Positions 1 to 7,017 of a DNA stretch of 53,196 nt are shown piece by piece; position 1 is the stretch's first letter, and each line of letters starts with the position of its first letter. This stretch comes from Salinicola halophyticus. GTDB lineage: Bacteria; Pseudomonadota; Gammaproteobacteria; Pseudomonadales; Halomonadaceae. A program made the translations under genes and the position numbers. Under the pieces are notes generated by a model. It did no database searches. It saw nothing but the letters and a program-made list of their open reading frames with translations, and was not told the origin of the DNA. Location: contig NZ_PZJN01000006.1 of assembly GCF_003206695.1 (NCBI RefSeq), positions 64,135 through 117,330 of the forward strand, given 5' to 3'.

Positions 1-100
1 TTCCCTATCGGGAAAGTGGGTAGCCTTTTGAATGATTTGATCGGGTGAAATAGCTAGTTGGTCCGCTTTCGGCCAAGAGCGGGCGTTCAGCCAAAAGTGG

Positions 101-216
101 ATATAACGTCTTGGTAAACGGTGCCATTGCGAGAGTGAAAGTGGGTGCAATGATGGCCGAAGGCCAGCACTCGTTTGAACGAAGCAATGAGCATCCGTTT
201 TGACCAATTGTTAGGG
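101..216 (-). other. attC recombination site (long, 116 bp)
   Basis: On the minus strand the site runs from CCCTAAC (216 to 210), which contains the stop codon of the 211-723 gene, to GTTATAT (107 to 101). The two arms are strongly complementary: blocks equivalent to TTGGT, AAACGG, TGC and CATTGC on one arm recur in inverted form on the other, with a few unpaired bases, as in folded attC. The apex holds a GGCC-rich hairpin near 153-163. Confidence 0.8.
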
Positions 217-723
217 CCATACTGCCCTGGCACCGAAATCGCGCATGTGAAAAAGCACATCGGGACCTCCAATGTCCTCATACTCAAAATGCTTTGTACT
301 TACATTTGAAAGATCAACTCGTATGCCACCAAACTCATACACACGAGCAAAGCGTTGCTGAGTGATATTCCAACGTGGCTCTGATATATCGTGAGCAAAT
401 GCATTGCGAATTTGATAGGCCAACCCAGAAAACTGCCCAATTTCGCTTTGAATCGGGTTCTCTAAGGTTAACCCGGTTTCTTCTCTGCATCGATTTAACG
501 TTATTGCAGCAGCACCGAACGCTATACCCAAGTTATTCTGCAGAGCCAGAATCAGATCGTCGTCTGAGTCCAGAACTTTATCCGGTAGAACAAATACCAT
601 CCTTTCTTCTTGGAAGGTGATGGGCTTATCTAGATCGGATAGATCGATTTTTCCTTCTAAACCATAGTTATAAAGCTTCCAGGCGAAGGCAAGTTGCCCA
701 AATGCAGTATCGATATAGTTCAT
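211..723 (-). CDS. Cassette protein with HEPN-type RX4H motif
   Basis: A 170-residue soluble protein of unknown specific function. Residues 106-111 read RNAFAH, the R-x4-H signature of HEPN-fold ribonucleases, inside a helical-looking segment that includes a preceding hydrophobic helix (LGIAFGAAAITLNR, from about 65). HEPN proteins with this motif are often RNases in toxin-antitoxin or phage-defence systems. The start at 723 lies about 15 bases after the GTTAGGG core of the upstream attC, and the stop codon is inside the downstream attC, so the gene fills one cassette exactly. No antitoxin-like partner lies in the same cassette. The HEPN assignment rests on the motif and context only; the function is inferred. 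Confidence 0.75.
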   Translation of the reverse strand: MNYIDTAFGQLAFAWKLYNYGLEGKIDLSDLDKPITFQEERMVFVLPDKVLDSDDDLILALQNNLGIAFGAAAITLNRCREETGLTLENPIQSEIGQFSGLAYQIRNAFAHDISEPRWNITQQRFARVYEFGGIRVDLSNVSTKHFEYEDIGGPDVLFHMRDFGARAVWP

Positions 724-736
724 AGTTAACTCGTGG

Positions 737-821
737 CCCTAACGCCCGCCATAAACGGCCGAGTGAAACGAAGTCCGACGACCGAAGGGAGCGAATTTAA
801 TGGTTTGGTTTTGCATTAGAA
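737..821 (-). other. attC recombination site
   Basis: The boundaries are TTCTAAT (821 to 815, containing the stop of the 816-1244 gene) and GTTAGGG (743 to 737). Inverted CCATAAA/TTTAATGG blocks and a GC-rich centre give the expected stem. The R'' core deviates by one base from RYYYAAC. Confidence 0.75.
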
Positions 822-1244
822 CTCGCTAATATTATTGAAAGCAACAGACCGCAACTCTGTAATTTCATCTATCAAACGATCTGCAGACGGAAAAGTTTCA
901 CTGCGATTCTGTCTGTACTCTGACTTTTTAGCCTTGTAGATCGGAGAAAGATCTCGGATAGATGTATAGTCGTTGAGGCCAAACTCAATTCCTTTGTCAA
1001 TTGATGAGCTTAGATCGTGACCAATCTGTCTCAGCTCTTGAATGCTAACTCCCTGGTTGAATAGATAGCTCTTTAGCGAGAGTTCGGCGGCATGGCCGAG
1101 AAGATAATACGTAACAATTTCATAATTCACTTTAGTTGGAGGAACGCTTTTCAGTGTCTTAGCGGCTTCCAGATACTCGCCAGATAAAGAGAATAACGTT
1201 GCTTCGTCCTCCGACCCATCCCCTTCATAGTCAAATATACTCAC
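816..1244 (-). CDS. Cassette protein, HEPN-like, unknown function
   Basis: A 142-residue protein if the GTG at 1244 is used. That start is preceded by AGGGAG at good spacing and lies just after the GTTATGC core of the upstream attC. A longer reading that begins at 1313 would run through the attC and is unlikely. The middle of the protein (YYLLGHAAELSLKSYL, then IGHDL) resembles the first helices of small HEPN-type proteins, in which an AELxLK helix is followed by a GHDL turn. No RX4H motif is seen, so if it is HEPN it may be a non-catalytic member. The stop codon lies in the following attC. Family assignment is tentative. Confidence 0.7.
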   Translation of the reverse strand: MSIFDYEGDGSEDEATLFSLSGEYLEAAKTLKSVPPTKVNYEIVTYYLLGHAAELSLKSYLFNQGVSIQELRQIGHDLSSSIDKGIEFGLNDYTSIRDLSPIYKAKKSEYRQNRSETFPSADRLIDEITELRSVAFNNISEF

Positions 1245-1259
1245 AAAGGTCTCCCTAAT

Positions 1260-1331
1260 GCATAACGCCCACAGCATGGGCAAATTTGGAGCGCAGCGGA
1301 AAATTTGTCCCAATGCCTGTGCTTGTTAGCT
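1260..1331 (-). other. attC recombination site
   Basis: Runs from AGCTAAC (1331 to 1325, with the stop of the 1326-2213 gene) to GTTATGC (1266 to 1260), preceded by GGGC. A central inverted pair AAATTTTCC.../...CCAAATTT forms the upper stem. The same TTTTCCGC...GCTCCAAA core recurs in the 2797-2874 site. Confidence 0.85.
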
Positions 1332-2213
1332 GCGCTGGACATGTTTCGAAAGATTCGAGACAATTACTTTTAGGTAGCTTATCAACGACACAACATCATT
1401 TTCAGTGATCGACACCTTCTTCCCCAACTGTTCTGGATGGCTGCCCGTTTTCTTTATATATTCTTCATCAACTACGCCCATTTTATGCGCGAGAAGATGA
1501 CGCTTTTGAAACTGATTTACGACGAACTCCCATTCGGAGCTATCGAGACCTTCAGCGATGTTAATTCCGGATTCTTCGAGTTTGTTCTTGGCTACGTAAA
1601 TATTTTGAAAGGACAGCTTAGCGTATCGGTCGCGACAACGCTCTCGTGCAAACCCATCAAATGCCGAAATGCAGTCCTCCAGCCCGTTTTCAATTAGCTT
1701 GCTTTTTATATCTGCTGGTGATTCTTTAGCCAGATCGAGTATTTTATTTACCAGATCAAAGTTTGCCTCGGCTATCTGTTGGGAGTTGTGCTCAGCACAA
1801 TCAGGGCAGTACCCGAATGCACCATAGATAGCGTACTGCAAGGTGCAGTTTTTGCATTCGACTTTTTCTTCAAGTTCTATTTTAGAGTAGTAGGTAATGG
1901 GAGCTGGCTTTCCCTTTACGGTTATTCCAATAGAAACAAACTGATTTCTTTTCGGTTTTCTCTCCATCTTCTTCATCGTTTTGAGAAGATCGCCAGAAAC
2001 CTTGTTTAGAACAACTGACTGCGCATACTCAATCTGCTGTTTTGTCCAAAAATGGTCTTGCGGCCCAAGATGCTGGCAATAGGGGCAATAACAATCGGAG
2101 AAATCAGGGATACCAGTACCCGACTTTATCTTGAAATACTTTTCGCACTCGGGGCACTCTCTACCCAAGTAGCCTTCTTCATCTTTTTTAATATCCACAG
2201 AGTAGGTTTCCAC
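1326..2213 (-). CDS. Zinc-ribbon protein with C-terminal HEPN-like RX4H motif
   Basis: A 295-residue cassette protein. The N-terminal part carries cysteine clusters typical of zinc ribbons: C20/C23 with C41/C43/C46, and C120-x2-C123 with C136-x2-C139. The C-terminal part is helical, with RHLLAH at 238-243, matching the R-x4-H HEPN signature. Zinc ribbons fused to HEPN-like domains would fit a nucleic-acid-targeting nuclease, but that is inference. The start ATG at 2213 lies 18 bases after the GTTAGCT core of the upstream attC and is preceded by an AAAGGA ribosome site. The stop is in the next attC. No membrane segment or signal peptide is seen. Confidence 0.75.
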   Translation of the reverse strand: METYSVDIKKDEEGYLGRECPECEKYFKIKSGTGIPDFSDCYCPYCQHLGPQDHFWTKQQIEYAQSVVLNKVSGDLLKTMKKMERKPKRNQFVSIGITVKGKPAPITYYSKIELEEKVECKNCTLQYAIYGAFGYCPDCAEHNSQQIAEANFDLVNKILDLAKESPADIKSKLIENGLEDCISAFDGFARERCRDRYAKLSFQNIYVAKNKLEESGINIAEGLDSSEWEFVVNQFQKRHLLAHKMGVVDEEYIKKTGSHPEQLGKKVSITENDVVSLISYLKVIVSNLSKHVQRS

Positions 2214-2230
2214 TACTGATTCCTTTTTTC

Positions 2231-2288
2231 AGCTAACGCAGAGCGAAGCGGTGGCTGAAAGCCGTCCGCCTTACGCGCTTGGTTATGT
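2231..2288 (-). other. attC recombination site
   Basis: A compact 58-bp site from ACATAAC (2288 to 2282) to GTTAGCT (2237 to 2231). The outer arms pair TAAC-GC-rich blocks. The apex contains GGCTGAAAGCC, a small hairpin. Here the site is separated from the upstream gene's stop (2448) by about 160 bases of non-coding cassette sequence. Confidence 0.8.
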
Positions 2289-2447
2289 GGTTTGTTCGAT
2301 TAACCATCTAAGCAACGCCGATGAGCATTCAAAATTTTGCTGCTGCCCACGCAACCCATACCGCCACTTTTCGCCATGGAATAAGTTATTCCGATACCTA
2401 AAAATAACTCCCAAGCATCCAATCAACTTGACCGATTTAGAGGTGGC
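2289..2447. other. Non-coding 3' part of a cassette
   Basis: A stretch between the stop of the 2448-2777 gene and its attC. A GTTAAGC core-like heptamer (2452 to 2446, minus strand) overlaps the stop, so this could be a separate small ORF-less cassette whose own site has decayed. A plus-strand frame of 66 codons crosses it but starts inside the attC and has no ribosome site. Confidence 0.4.
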
Positions 2448-2777
2448 TTAACGAAGGAGCATATCAGTGACCTCTGGGGGATTTCCGCTTCGTTCGAGAT
2501 ATAGATAATCGTAATGATGAGTAAAGGTAGTTCCAGCTGTATACCTAGACCGGAAGTACTCAACAACCTTCCCATCGTTGAAGCTTTCGACAACGTCGTC
2601 GGTTAGATTGCCGACGTATTGGCGTATCTGCCTCATGTTTGCATTGTTTTCGAGGCAATTTCCCTCGAAAAAGCTCCATATCATAGAAAAATCGACAATT
2701 ACTACCTTTTCATCAGCCGATAACTCGCCAAACTCTGGCACTTTCGTAGATAGCCAATTAATCGCAATCGATTCCAT
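2448..2777 (-). CDS. Cassette hypothetical protein
   Basis: A 109-residue protein not recognised as any family. It is acidic and soluble, with a hydrophobic patch VVIVDFSMIWSFF around 25-37 and an aromatic C-terminal half (HHYDYLYLE). The start at 2777 is about 20 bases after the GTTATGT core of the upstream attC, with only a weak ribosome site. It occupies the expected place of a cassette gene, which is the main support that it is real. Its position next to the TIR-like gene does not by itself show a functional link, since cassettes are shuffled independently. Confidence 0.65.
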   Translation of the reverse strand: MESIAINWLSTKVPEFGELSADEKVVIVDFSMIWSFFEGNCLENNANMRQIRQYVGNLTDDVVESFNDGKVVEYFRSRYTAGTTFTHHYDYLYLERSGNPPEVTDMLLR

Positions 2778-2796
2778 TTCAGTAAGTCACCATTCC

Positions 2797-2874
2797 ACAT
2801 AACGCCCGGCTCACGCGCCGGTTTGGAGCCGCGAAGCGGCGGAAAATCGGTCGCTGTGCAGCCGATTGTTAAGC
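2797..2874 (-). other. attC recombination site (best match)
   Basis: Runs from a perfect R'' core GCTTAAC (2874 to 2868), which contains the stop of the 2869-3927 gene, to GTTATGT (2803 to 2797) preceded by GGGC. The arms AATCGGCTG.../...GAGCCGGGCG and the CCGCTTCGCGG apex hairpin are typical of attC. Confidence 0.9.
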
Positions 2875-3927
2875 ATCACTCTCTAACTCATCCAGCATTT
2901 CTTGTTGAAACTCAATGTATTCTCTCCATGCATCCTTACTTAGCAAGTCAATATCAATTTCAATATACTCATCCCTTATCACGTTAAGAAGTTCGTGAAA
3001 TTTGACTGCCATCAGCGATCTCGCCTTGTTTATCTCATTCCAATCCAGCTCTTGCCCTTCATTTAACGGCGCATCACCAGGGTTAGCGAATACATGGATA
3101 TTTCCACCTGGAGCCGAGTGATATCTACCAGGGAAAGAAAGACAAGTTTCCCATGAGTCACAAATCGAAACGAGCAGCTCTTCTATTCTTTTGTCATAGA
3201 CATGGAATAAAGGATTTCTTACGACCCCCTTAAAACTTTCCCAAAAATGAAAGACTCTATCATGCAGGTAACGTGGTAGATCTTGGATAAACTCGTTCAC
3301 AGTCGGTATATGTAGGGCAGCCATAGCCCATCTTATATTTTTAACGTCCCGTTCTTTCTTTATTTCCAAAGAGGACTTGGCTTTGAGATCCGCAGGTTTT
3401 GCGGGGTTGCTGGAAATAACCGAGTTGACAGCGTCGAACACCAGGCTCTCTAGGTTTTTCACATTAGACTTATCTTGTGGCTTTTCTTTACTGATCTTAT
3501 ATGGCGATGCTCTATGTCTATCAATATCAAACGGCAGGTCGTTCGGGAAGTTGCCAAACTCCTGATTGAATAACATTACAACTCTCGACCATCCAACTTG
3601 GCTAACAGCATACCCAAGCTCGAAAAGTACATTAGGGTTAGGTGTTCGTCTTAAGCTCTCACCACAATCAGAGTTGATCGTCGTCAGGTCACAAACAAAC
3701 AAATCGCATGTTTCTATTTTTGCAATTATTGATGCGGGAATGTTCGGGCTACCGCTTAGGTCTCTGGTTGCTTCATCCATGACAACTCTAACTTTAGATG
3801 CTTCCTCGGCTTTAGAGCTAGCAACTCTAATGGCTGACCTGATCGCTCTTCTATTTGTGGAGTCAGGCAGGTCACTTTGCCAGGAGTAAAAGATCACAAA
3901 ATCTATTTCTTTCTCTTCTTGGTTCAT
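2869..3927 (-). CDS. TIR-like / deoxyribosyltransferase-fold cassette protein
   Basis: A 352-residue protein. The N-terminal 140 residues look like a Rossmann-type TIR/nucleoside-deoxyribosyltransferase fold: a first strand IDFVIFYSWQSD (8-19), a strand CDLFVCDLT (74-82), and the motif PNVLFELGYA (98-107), where E103 matches the catalytic glutamate position of TIR NADases and deoxyribosyltransferases. A helical C-terminal region (from about 190) of unknown role follows. Bacterial TIR-like proteins of this type often deplete NAD or sense nucleotides in anti-phage defence; that role is inferred here. The start at 3927 has an AGGAAAG ribosome site just after the GTTAAGC core, and the stop is inside the attC. 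Both cassette ends are intact. Confidence 0.8.
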   Translation of the reverse strand: MNQEEKEIDFVIFYSWQSDLPDSTNRRAIRSAIRVASSKAEEASKVRVVMDEATRDLSGSPNIPASIIAKIETCDLFVCDLTTINSDCGESLRRTPNPNVLFELGYAVSQVGWSRVVMLFNQEFGNFPNDLPFDIDRHRASPYKISKEKPQDKSNVKNLESLVFDAVNSVISSNPAKPADLKAKSSLEIKKERDVKNIRWAMAALHIPTVNEFIQDLPRYLHDRVFHFWESFKGVVRNPLFHVYDKRIEELLVSICDSWETCLSFPGRYHSAPGGNIHVFANPGDAPLNEGQELDWNEINKARSLMAVKFHELLNVIRDEYIEIDIDLLSKDAWREYIEFQQEMLDELESDA

Positions 3928-3947
3928 CTAACTTTCCTAGCCAGAAT

Positions 3948-4017
3948 GCTTAACAGGTATTAGACAGCGCGCTCGTTTATTGACTTGAACGCGCACGCGA
4001 GTTCAATAATGTTATAC
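3948..4017 (-). other. Probable attC (or attI-side core) bordering the first clear cassette
   Basis: A perfect GTTAAGC core (3954 to 3948) starts the TIR-like cassette. Upstream, GTATAAC (4017 to 4011) could be the R'' core, giving a 70-bp site with partly complementary arms (TAACA..TATT) and an internal GCGC-rich hairpin flanked by TTGAAC/GTTCAA. Pairing is less clean than in the other sites. Confidence 0.55.
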
Positions 4018-4242
4018 TGCGCACTGTTTACTCCATAACATACTGAAAAATCGACATATTAAGTATAGCTTGGCCATATAACACCAATCATAGTGCCAGC
4101 TGCATAACACCGATGAGCGTGCAGGCAGCCTTTCCAACATGGCTGCTTTGGGTCGCAAGCCGCCTTGATCTTCTGATGCCAATCCCCTAGCCGCGTTTTC
4201 TCGCCGCACCGCCTGATTGGTATCTGCGCCAATGTAAACCAA
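4012..4242 (-). CDS. Possible small cassette ORF of 76 codons, unknown
   Basis: Weakly supported. A TTG start at 4242 is preceded by GGAG at 7-base spacing and by a GTTACTC core-like heptamer (4260 to 4254). The stop lies inside GTATAAC of the following site, as in the true cassettes. The product is basic with a hydrophobic C-terminal half (MAKLYLICRFFSML) and matches no family I know. The interval also contains two GTGTTAT core-like repeats (about 4076-4110), so it may instead be a decayed attI or attC remnant with no gene. Confidence 0.3.
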   Translation of the reverse strand: MVYIGADTNQAVRRENAARGLASEDQGGLRPKAAMLERLPARSSVLCSWHYDWCYMAKLYLICRFFSMLWSKQCAV

Positions 4243-4253
4243 TGTTTTCTCCG

Positions 4254-4357
4254 AGTAACGCCTCTGAGACCAATTCTCTAGTCAGGGTTGGCTTGAGCGT
4301 CAAGATCGGCAGGGCGGGATGATGGCGGGTGCTTCGCAAGGGAGGTCGAAGTTAGAC
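4254..4357 (-). other. Degenerate attC-like boundary next to mtfA
   Basis: A perfect R''-type core GTCTAAC (4357 to 4351) lies two bases after the mtfA stop, and GGCGTTACTC ends at 4254. Spacing is right for attC, but the arms between them pair poorly, so this is only a candidate for the array edge. Confidence 0.3.
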
Positions 4358-4358
4358 C

Positions 4359-5234
4359 CTATGGTTGATCGACCCCAGATGGCTGACGCTGCTCAAACCG
4401 CGCCAGCGGTTCCTGGCGGAAGTAGCGGTTCAGCAGGTCGAGCAGGTCGGGGTAGGTCGCGGCGAGTTGATCCGGCGCGCTAAAGAAGAGTTCACAGCAG
4501 ACGGTGAAGCATTCGCCGGGGTGGGTGGCGGCGTAGTCGTCGATGGGGGTGTCTTCACCACGTTCGATGTGGGCTTGCAGGTCGTCCCACACGGCGGTGA
4601 AAACGCGGTGCCACTCTTTCGAGGTGACGTCGCTCGCGGCGGCGAGCGGGGGGAAACCGTCGATATCCTGCGAATTGCCCAGGTCGAGCTTGTGGGCAAA
4701 TTCGTGAATGATGACGTTGAAGCCGGTGTAGTCGCCGCTTTCGGCGACATCGGGAACTGCCAGCACCACCGGGCCGCGCCAGGAGGTTTCTCCGGCGCGC
4801 TCGTCGACGTATTCGTGCATCACGCCGAAGTCGTCCATCTCTTCGACGTGGCGGTGAAAGCTGTCCGGCAGCAGGATGATCTCGGTGACGTTGTCGAAGG
4901 CGGCGCTGGCGTCGCGATCCGACCAGCCGAGCGTCAGCAGCTCGGCTTGGGCGGCAATCGCCAGCATGCCGGGTTGATCGAGCTCTACATCGTCACCGGC
5001 CACCCAGCGCTTGCGCTGCAGCAGTTGCCAAGCCCGTGGGCCAAGGCGTTCGGCATCGGCGTCATCGAGATCGGCCAGCAGCGGCAGGCCGTGGCGGATT
5101 GCCCGCCACGCCTCGGGATCGAATGGCGGGCGCGAGCGTTGCCGGGCCTCGCGCCGACTATCCTTCCAATCCTGTCGCCGGGCTTTCCACCAGCCCCGCC
5201 ACCCGCTCTTTTCCCCGTCTCTCCAGGCACTCAT
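4359..5234 (-). CDS. mtfA: M90-family zinc peptidase MtfA
   Basis: A 291-residue cytoplasmic metallopeptidase of the MtfA/YeeI family, which in enterobacteria binds the repressor Mlc and influences glucose uptake. The zinc motif HEFAH is at 177-181 followed by KLD, and a further glutamate lies in the conserved HPGECF segment. A basic N-terminal stretch (about 1-36, rich in Arg, Trp and Lys) precedes the conserved core. The start is 7 bases after the stop of the GNAT-nitrilase gene with a GAAGAGAG ribosome site, so the two are probably cotranscribed. Its 3' end abuts the cassette array. Whether Mlc exists in this organism cannot be seen here. Confidence 0.9.
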   Translation of the reverse strand: MSAWRDGEKSGWRGWWKARRQDWKDSRREARQRSRPPFDPEAWRAIRHGLPLLADLDDADAERLGPRAWQLLQRKRWVAGDDVELDQPGMLAIAAQAELLTLGWSDRDASAAFDNVTEIILLPDSFHRHVEEMDDFGVMHEYVDERAGETSWRGPVVLAVPDVAESGDYTGFNVIIHEFAHKLDLGNSQDIDGFPPLAAASDVTSKEWHRVFTAVWDDLQAHIERGEDTPIDDYAATHPGECFTVCCELFFSAPDQLAATYPDLLDLLNRYFRQEPLARFEQRQPSGVDQP

Positions 5235-5241
5235 GTCACGC

Positions 5242-6804
5242 TCAGCTCTCTTCCTGCCGGCCCCCGGACTTCCACGACCAGTCGCGCAGGCGCAGGTCGA
5301 ACAGGTCGAGACGGCGGTCCTTGAGGTTGGTCACCGCGCCTTCGGAGCGCACCAGCTTGAGCTTGGTCAGGTCGAGATCCGAGAACATCACCATTTCGGT
5401 ATTGGGCGTGGTTTCCGACAGCACCGCGTCGTGGGGGAAGGCGAAGTCCGACGGCGAGAACACCGATGACTGGGCGTACTGGATGTCCAGGTTCTCGATC
5501 GAGGGCACGTTGCCCACGCTGCCGCAGACGACCACGTAGCATTCGTTTTCGATCGCGCGGGCCTGGGCGCAGTGGCGCACGCGCAGGTAGCTGTTCTTGG
5601 TGTCGGTCCAGAACGGCACGATCAGAATGTCCATGTCCTGCTCGGCCAGCAGCCGCGGCAGTTCGGGGAATTCGACGTCGTAGCAGATCAGCATGCCGAC
5701 GCGCCCGGCATCGGTCTCGAACACCTGCAGCTCGTCGCCACCTTCGACTACCCAGTCACGCCGCTCCTGCGGGGTGATGTGCAGCTTGGCCTGACGGTCG
5801 ATCTCGCCATCGCGGTGGCAAAGATAGGCGACGTTGTAGAGCTTGCCGTCTTCGCCCAGCTCGACCATCGAGCCGGCCACGATGTTGATGTTGTAGGAAA
5901 TCGCCATGCGCGAAATTTCGGTCTTGAAGCGCTCGGTGAACCCGGCCAGGAAGTGAATCGCGGCGACCTGATCGGTCTGGTCGGTCAGCCCCATCAGCGG
6001 CGTGTTGAATAGCTCCGGGAAGACGGCGAAGTCGCTCTGGTAGTCGGAGATCGCGTCGACGTAGAACTCGACCTGCTGCAACACGGCTTCGACCGAGTCG
6101 AATTCGCGCATCTGCCACTGCACCGCGCCCACGCGAACCTGGGTGCGGCGGGTCTCGATAATCCGGCTGGCCGGCTCATAGAGGATGTTGTTCCACTCGA
6201 GCAGAGTGGCGTAGCCCATCGACTTTTCGTCTTCGGGCAGGTACTTGGTCAGCAGGCGCTTGACCAGGAAGTCGTTGGCCAGCTGGAACGACAGGATCGG
6301 GTCGTAGAATTCCTTGCGCGCCACCCGGTCGATGTACTCGGCGGCTTTCATCTCGTCGGCGTGCTGGTGATAGTTCGGGATCCGGCCGCCGGCGAGAATC
6401 GCGCGCAGGTTCATCGAGCGGCACAGATCCTTGCGCGCTTCGTAGAGACGCCGGCCGAGCCGGTAGCCGCGATAGGCCGGATCGATCAGCACGTCGAGGC
6501 CGTAGAGCGCATCGCCGTTGGCCTCGTTGAGAATGATCTCGCGATGGCCGATCAGTTCGTCGTACTTGTGCGGATTCGAAAAGCGGTCGTAGTCGACCAG
6601 CACGGTCAGCGCGACGCCGACGATCTTGCCGTCGTCCTCGATGATGATCTGGCCGTCGGCGAACTCGCCGATCAGCTTGTCGATCGTGAGTTTCGACCAG
6701 GCGCCGCCGATGTCGTCGTAGACGGCATCCATCAGTCGCTTGAGCTGCGGGTAATCCTCGGGCGTGAGGTTGCGCAGGTTAAGGTGCAGTTCTTCCAAAG
6801 ACAT
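5242..6804 (-). CDS. GNAT acetyltransferase / carbon-nitrogen hydrolase fusion
   Basis: A 520-residue two-domain protein if ATG 6804 is used; a GTG 57 bases upstream would extend it but has no better ribosome site. Residues 1 to about 200 form a GNAT N-acetyltransferase domain with an acetyl-CoA loop near YRGYRLGRRL (111-120). Residues about 222-510 form a nitrilase-superfamily domain with the catalytic triad E264 (VFPELF), K340 (QAKLHI) and C374 (LICYD). This fusion is a known architecture in proteobacteria, and its substrate is generally unknown; an amide or omega-amide is expected. It lies upstream of mtfA in the same direction, 7 bases apart. Confidence 0.9.
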   Translation of the reverse strand: MSLEELHLNLRNLTPEDYPQLKRLMDAVYDDIGGAWSKLTIDKLIGEFADGQIIIEDDGKIVGVALTVLVDYDRFSNPHKYDELIGHREIILNEANGDALYGLDVLIDPAYRGYRLGRRLYEARKDLCRSMNLRAILAGGRIPNYHQHADEMKAAEYIDRVARKEFYDPILSFQLANDFLVKRLLTKYLPEDEKSMGYATLLEWNNILYEPASRIIETRRTQVRVGAVQWQMREFDSVEAVLQQVEFYVDAISDYQSDFAVFPELFNTPLMGLTDQTDQVAAIHFLAGFTERFKTEISRMAISYNINIVAGSMVELGEDGKLYNVAYLCHRDGEIDRQAKLHITPQERRDWVVEGGDELQVFETDAGRVGMLICYDVEFPELPRLLAEQDMDILIVPFWTDTKNSYLRVRHCAQARAIENECYVVVCGSVGNVPSIENLDIQYAQSSVFSPSDFAFPHDAVLSETTPNTEMVMFSDLDLTKLKLVRSEGAVTNLKDRRLDLFDLRLRDWSWKSGGRQEES

Positions 6805-7017
6805 TGAGCGCCTGACTCCATCCGATAAACAGGGAAGGGATATAGGGACAAAGTCTAACACGCCGCGGCGCTACGCCCTTGTGCCAAAAAGGGTCTGGAT
6901 AACCCAACGGCTGTCGATCGACCCTTCAGAATGGAAGCGATCTGCCGACAATATCTCTGGTTATCCTAATTTTCCTTTGCGACGGCGAAGTTTCAGGGCT
7001 CCCGTCGGAGATGCGGC

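Larger units (their letters stand above)
1..4017 (-). mobile_element. Integron-type gene-cassette array, no integrase visible
   Basis: Five convincing cassettes run in the same (minus) direction. Each starts with a GTTRRRY-like core, has its start codon within about 30 bases, and ends with the stop codon inside an RYYYAAC-like core. Six attC-like sites separate them, and a further cassette start lies at 107 going left. The base composition is visibly AT-richer than the rest of the window. Cassette polarity puts the attI/integrase side to the right, but mtfA follows there and no tyrosine recombinase is seen. This fits a cluster of attC sites lacking an integrase, or an array cut off from its platform. 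It could also continue left beyond the window. Confidence 0.85.

Noticed and set aside
5-287. Two minus-strand ORFs at the left edge
   Set aside because: They run through the attC at 101-216 and in part through the 211-723 gene; neither has a start after a core site.
1245-1313. The longer reading of the 816-1244 gene
   Set aside because: It would be translated through the attC site; the GTG with AGGGAG directly after the core fits cassette structure better.
2251-2451. A plus-strand ORF of 66 codons in the cassette gap
   Set aside because: It starts inside an attC site, lacks a ribosome site and is cysteine-rich without a pattern.
4365-5324. A 319-codon plus-strand frame
   Set aside because: Antisense to mtfA, which has an intact HEFAH motif and family length.
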